Positions 59,400 through 64,000 of a DNA stretch of 64,000 bases are shown here, piece after piece (the first letter of the stretch is position 1; every line of letters starts with the position of its first letter). The notes under the pieces were generated by a model that was not told the DNA's origin, ran no database searches, and saw nothing but the letters and a program-made list of their open reading frames with translations. The stretch is from NCBI RefSeq assembly GCF_949987535.1, contig NC_080080.1:58316668-58380667 (forward strand). Reading direction: 5' to 3'. Source of the DNA: Balaenoptera acutorostrata (Eukaryota; Chordata; Mammalia; Artiodactyla; Balaenopteridae). The position numbers and the translations under genes are program-made.

Positions 59400-59548
59400 T
59401 CTCCCCCAAATCAAACCCGGCATCCACTCCTGTTGATTTTACTTCCTAAGTATTTCTCAAGTCAGTCTCCTCCTCACCATCCGTGCTATCACTATCCGAG
59501 CATCTCTCCACTAGGCTGCTGCTTACAGCCCCCTGGCTGATCTCCCTG

Positions 59549-60048
59549 TGTATTAGGGTTCTGTTGCCATTGTAAGAGGTTACTGTACCACAAGTTTAGT
59601 GGCTTAAACCAAAACAGATGTATTCTCTTGCTGATTTGGAGGTCAGAGGTCCATAGTGGTTCTGACTTGGGTAAAGTCAAGGTGTTGGCAGGGGTGGTTC
59701 CTTCTGGAGGCTCTAGGGGTGAATCCGTTTCCTTGCCTTTTCTTCTGGTGGCCACCTATGTGTCTTGTTTTGTTGGCTCTTCCTCTGTTTTCAAAGCATA
59801 TTACTCCATTCTCTGCTTCCATCGCTACATACGCTTCTCGCAGTAGAGTACTGTGAAATCTCCCTCTGCCTCCCTCTTACAAGGACATTTGTGATTACAT
59901 TTAGGGCTCACCTGGGTAATTCAGGATACTGTATTGCAAGATCCTTAATCCCATCTGCAGAGTTACTTTTGCCATATAAGGTAACATTCCCAGGTTCCTG
60001 GGATCAGGATGTGGATGTCTTTGGGGGCCATTATTCAGCCTACCATAT
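59549..60048 (-). mobile_element. MaLR-type LTR 1 in L2, antisense
   Basis: Starts tgtattagggttctgttgcc and ends cctaccatatc; the interior ggaggtcagaggtccatagtgg and cttctggaggctctaggggtgaatccg is of MLT1 style. Confidence 0.7.
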
Positions 60049-60183
60049 CTTGCATCCACGTAGCCTCTCTGCAGTTCACCTTGACACTGCAGCCAGAGCA
60101 AACGGCACATCTGCTCTATAACCCTTCCTCTTCCCAATTCAAACCCCATCCATGAATTCCATGATCTTAGGATCAAGACCATA

Positions 60184-60591
60184 GTTTTTACCATTCCTTG
60201 CTAAGGCTGCCATAACAAAATGCCATAGACTCTGGTACTTAGGCAACAGAAATTTATATTCTCACACTTCTGGAGGCTCGAAATCCATGATCAAGGTTCT
60301 GGCAGGTTTGGTTTCTTCTGAGCTCTGTCTCTCCTTGGCTTGAAGATGGCCACTTTCTCTCTGTGTCCTCACATGTTCATCCCTTGGTCTGCATGTTATC
60401 TCTGTCCCAGTCTCCTTTTCTTAGGAGGACACCAGTCATATGGGATTGGGCCCCACCTGTAAGACCTCATTTTGTGTTAATTACCTCTTTAAAGGCCCTG
60501 TCTCCAAATACAGCTACATTCTGAGGTTCTAGGAATGAGGATTTCAACATATGAATTTGGGGCATGGGGGGACACAGTTCAGCTCCTAACA
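60184..60591 (-). mobile_element. MLT1-type LTR 2 in L2, antisense
   Basis: gctaaggctgccataacaaaatgcc, cttctggaggctcgaaatccatgatcaagg, gtgtcctcacatg, ggccctgtctccaaatacagctac and ctcctaaca give the full reversed MLT1 order. Confidence 0.85.
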
Positions 60592-60770
60592 CGTGGTCTA
60601 GCCCCCTCTCTCTCCGTGTCCTCATCTCATGCTCCACACCATGCTTCACTCTGGTCTCCAGCCTTACTGGCTCTCTTTCAAGTTCTTAAGCTCGCCATGC
60701 TTTCCTGACACAACCACCCATCACCTGGTAGCTCCACCTCTCATCAGACCTCAGTCCAACCATCGCTTCC

Positions 60771-61131
60771 TGCTACGGACTGAGGGTTTGTGTCCCCTGC
60801 CCCCAGCTGCAAATTCATATGTTGAAGTCTAATACCCAATGTGATGGTATTTGGAGATGGGACCTTTGGGAGGTATTCAATTTGGATGAAGTCTTGGGGT
60901 AGAGCCCCATGATGGAAATGATGTCCTTATAAAGTCCGGCGCTCTCTCTCTCTCTGTCACAGAGAACACAGCTGTCTATGAACCAGGAAGCTAGCCCTCA
61001 CCAGGTAACAAACCTTCCAGTGACTTGATCTTGGACTTGTCAACCTCCAGAACTGTGAAGAATAAATGTTTGTTGTTTAAGCCATCCAGCCTTTGGTATT
61101 TTTGTTATAGCAGCACAAACCGACAAAGATG
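60771..61131 (+). mobile_element. MLT1-type LTR 3 in L2, sense
   Basis: Starts tgctacggactgagggtttgtgtccc, continues aaattcatatgttgaagtc and cttgatcttggacttgtcaacctccagaactgtgaagaataaatgtttg, and ends agcacaaaccgacaaagatg. Flanking cttcc and ctttc (60766-60770, 61132-61136) are a diverged 5-bp duplication. Confidence 0.88.
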
Positions 61132-61405
61132 CTTTCTCAGAGTTGCCTTCCCAGACCTCTCTAATTTTTCACCTTTCATGTGCTCATAGCTCATATACTT
61201 CTCTATCAGAGCATTTGTTGCAGTTGTAATACTATTTATGTTTGTGTGGTTCATTTATTTCTGACCCTCCTTCCCACTGATCTCAAGCTCCATGAGTATA
61301 GCAACCTTTGTACTTTTTAAATATATGTATATATGTATTTATCACTCTTGTCTCTTGTGCCTACAGTACCTAGTAAAAATATTTGTTAAATGAATGCCTA
61401 CTTTT

Positions 61406-63005
61406 CAAGCAAACACTCTTTTCAAAGGCCTACTAAAATACCTTTCTTTCTTATTATCACTAGGAAAATGGAAATGGATTTATGTGTTGGCTGGAATAAA
61501 TATTCAAGCTTTAGAATTTTTATCTCCTTTAAAATCTTTTATACAACCTCTTTTAGAAAGAGTTCCAGGAAAATGATCTTTAAATAAGAAAATTAAGAGG
61601 TGTTTTAGTTGGGAATTAATGTATTAACATATACTTTAAAATTGTGTGTTATACAGAGATACAGAAGGTGTTTATATAGTGTCTATCACTTGTCTGCTGT
61701 TTTCCGGGAAGAATGTACATGCTTCTGGCTGTAAACAACTTATTTGCCTTTTGAAGCTAGAGAATAAATTGTGGCTTATTCATATTTTACCTTTTTTTTA
61801 ATAGAATATCCTTTAAATAGCTAACATATGAACAAAAGAGTTCGACTTTTAAAAACCTGAATCTGTGCTCTTTGACATTCATAAACATATGACATATGAA
61901 TCATTTGCTCTGTGTAGGGTCCTGTGATAAGTATTATTTGGCTGCCAGCCAAGTTTCATTTCTTCTACTAAGGATGTCAGGGCCACATAGTTGTGTTTAT
62001 CAGGCGAATTTTAGTATACAAAGCCTGTCAAACTACTTGCAAAATCCCACCCTCTACAAATTCTGTCTTTGAAAGTAGTAAATTAGATGCCACCATTCTA
62101 GAATATACGTTCCTATTTCATTAACTTAGTAAAGTTTATACTAATACAAAGTTCCTGGTTTTTTAAAAAAAAAAACTATAAATTGAATTAATCCATAGGC
62201 TAAATATATTTTTTAAAAAATGGCGGAAAATAATTTCTTCCATATGATTCGCAGCAGTAAACAGCCACAGAGACGTTTTAATACACGAGATACGTTTTAG
62301 CAACAGCCAAAGTAGAGCTGTCTTTTCGCTCATTTCTTGAGTTGAAGATGAAAGCAGATGTCAGCAGGTGAGAAGGTAAGCCTCTGTTTGGCATGTTTTC
62401 TAGCTTGTAGGCTTGCCCTCTGTCTCTGTTAGGGAGACCGGTGCAGGATCCTGTTGATGTGAAGAAGATTGCTGCTGTTGTAGAACAAGGCTTGGGCTGT
62501 AGAGCAAAGCAAGGGCTGATGCGCCATCACTGAACACCTCCTCTTCCTTCTTCCTGCCCGTCTTCCACTGTGGATTCTATTTCCTGTGCATTCCTGAGTG
62601 AGGGTAGAGTTCAGGAAGTGGGATGATTTGGACCGTGGTCAGAGACACTGATGGCACGCCATTGGGCTCACTCCAGGCAAAAACTTAAGAGATGACGAGA
62701 GAGATGGGTTTCGTTATCTCTTCCTGGGGTTGTTTGCTATTTCTATTTTTCTTATGACCCGTTTCCCACTCAAGGCTCCCAGAAGCCTTACCTACCTCTA
62801 GCTGCCCCTGGTGACCCAAACTGCTCTCTCTGAGCAGAGCCCCATCTCCCCCACCGGAACCTCCTGTTCTTGTATGTTTGCGTTCCCTTCGATGCACTGC
62901 ACCTGTGTCAGATTGCTACAGTACTTTGTCTTTCACTTACCAGCACACTGGATATTAACTACTCTCACAAACTAATTCTCAGTAAGGTATTGCCAGAGCG
63001 AAATG
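61406..63005. other. Unassigned intronic sequence
   Basis: No exon or confident repeat. About 61900-62650 is non-repetitive and could hold conserved non-coding sequence, which needs a cross-species comparison to see. Confidence 0.45.
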
Positions 63006-63009
63006 ATGC

Positions 63010-63195
63010 CTATTTACCATGCATCAGTCACTTTACTAGATATTTCCCTTTGATCCTTTCTACCAGCCTATCATCCCTGTGTTATAGATGAGGACCAGAC
63101 CTTGAAGTGCAGACAGGTTAATAAACTTTCCCCAGATCAACTACCTAGCAAGTGGCAGGACTGGGATTTGATTTCAGTTGTACATGATTTCACAG
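63010..63195 (-). mobile_element. MIR SINE, antisense
   Basis: ccctgtgttatagatgaggaccagaccttgaag, ctacctagcaagtggcaggactgggatttgatttcag follow the reversed MIR order. Confidence 0.75.
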
Positions 63196-64000
63196 CAAAC
63201 ATAGACTCCTTTTCCTGGTTTAGTTGTAGTTTAACCAAGGATGCTGGGTTAATGATATAATTAACCCTATGATTTAACCCTATTGATAATGTTTCTGGCA
63301 TTCTCAGCCATTGGAATGTATATCTCAACCAGGGATCTTTATGACACCTTCAAGTTGTATCACATAGGTAGTTGCCTACTTAAATGATGTTTTTAAAAGT
63401 GTAATAGCTATAACTAAGAACACTAGTTTATTAGCATTAATTGTTATATGGTATGTTAAAGTTATGAAATCTTCTTTCTTATTTTATTCTCTCAATAACA
63501 TTCTGAGGAGTTAAGAGTAGAAGTGGGTAGGTTAGACCAGAAGTTATTGTAGTAGTCCAAAAAAAGAAAATGATGGTGGCAATAAAAATAGAGAAAAGTA
63601 CATAGATTAAAAATATGTGTTGGGGGTAGCAGATAGAGGAGGCTGCAAAGAAAAAAAAGAAAGAAATCCGGAAATGTGTGGTGGCATGGCAGTCCTGTAC
63701 ACTGGCTCATTCAACACCTCTGTATCCCCTTTGTATATTATTTTTCTGTGCTGCTGTGGCTGGAACTTCCCAGATACCTTGCAGCTAGAATTCTGTGTGA
63801 CTTAGGTTCTGTCAAAGCAATGCACCCACCTGAGGCATGTGACAAGGCACAAATAAGGCAGTGAGGGGAAGCCACGTACAGAATCGACCTTCTGGCAAAA
63901 CACAGTGTCAAAGTTCCCTGGTGCTGCAGGAGCATCTGTTGTGGAAGTTCTAGCTTTCGGTACCTGTTGTCGCGTGGTACTTCTGCTAGTTCAGACTTGT
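63196..64000. other. Unassigned intronic sequence to window end
   Basis: A short piece at 63510-63560 resembles the unnamed ancient repeat. Nothing else is recognised. Confidence 0.4.

Larger units (their letters stand above)
59400..61405 (+). mobile_element. L2 LINE 3' region, split by three LTRs
   Basis: Four pieces with L2 wording in the right order: 59400-59548, 60049-60183 (cagccagagcaaacggc, ccaattcaaaccccatcc), 60592-60770 (gcttcactctggtctccagccttactgg, aagctcgccatgctttcctgac) and 61132-61405 (gagttgccttcccagacctctc, gatctcaagctccatgagtatagc, aatatttgttaaatgaatg). Between them sit three MaLR-type LTRs. It is an old inactive LINE. Confidence 0.75.

Noticed and set aside
25332..64000. 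Further ZNF704 exons
   Set aside because: I looked for the sequence expected to follow exon 1 and for zinc-finger Cys/His patterns; none is present in forward open frames after the donor.

Overview
This window is mammalian nuclear DNA, almost certainly from a whale or dolphin (Cetacea). The main evidence is five intact or near-intact copies, plus one short relic, of the tRNA-derived CHR-type SINE typical of cetaceans and their relatives. There is also a nearly intact cetartiodactyl-type LINE-1 and a broad background of older mammalian repeats (MIR, L2, MaLR LTRs, hAT/Charlie elements, CA microsatellites). Nothing is bacterial or operon-like: there are no rRNA genes, functional tRNA genes, CRISPR arrays or attachment sites.

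One real protein-coding gene is visible. A CpG island at about 24.3-25.7 kb carries the first coding exon (24831-25331, + strand) of what I recognise as ZNF704, a C2H2 zinc-finger transcription factor. The exon encodes 167 residues (a basic start, a Pro/Ala-rich stretch, then long Asp/Glu runs) and ends at a good splice donor, AAG|GTGCGT, in phase 0. The zinc-finger exons are not here. So 1-24 kb is 5' flank and 25.3-64 kb is best read as the start of a long first intron.

The 5' flank (1-24 kb) is mostly unique non-coding sequence with repeats scattered in it. A second, smaller CpG-rich patch near 6.65-6.90 kb is the only other promoter- or enhancer-like spot. Intron 1 holds the most conspicuous element: a full-length LINE-1 (34824-42227) in the same orientation as ZNF704, flanked by a perfect 16-bp target-site duplication. 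Its 5' UTR contains a tandem ~366-bp duplication, its ORF1 is intact, and its ORF2 is open except for one frameshift in the endonuclease domain.

Further into the intron are a decayed old L1 (47.5-50.1 kb), two candidate processed pseudogenes (53.6-54.8 and about 58.1-58.8 kb), a candidate solo LTR inside an old L1 (55813-56237), a CHR SINE split by a small L1 tail (56477-56983), and an L2 relic interrupted by three MaLR-type LTRs (59.4-61.4 kb).

I found no convincing novel biological system. The points worth a second look are the near-intact L1 and its duplicated promoter region, the upstream reading frame and repeat expansion of ZNF704 exon 1, the distal CpG patch, and several nested insertions that give a relative chronology.
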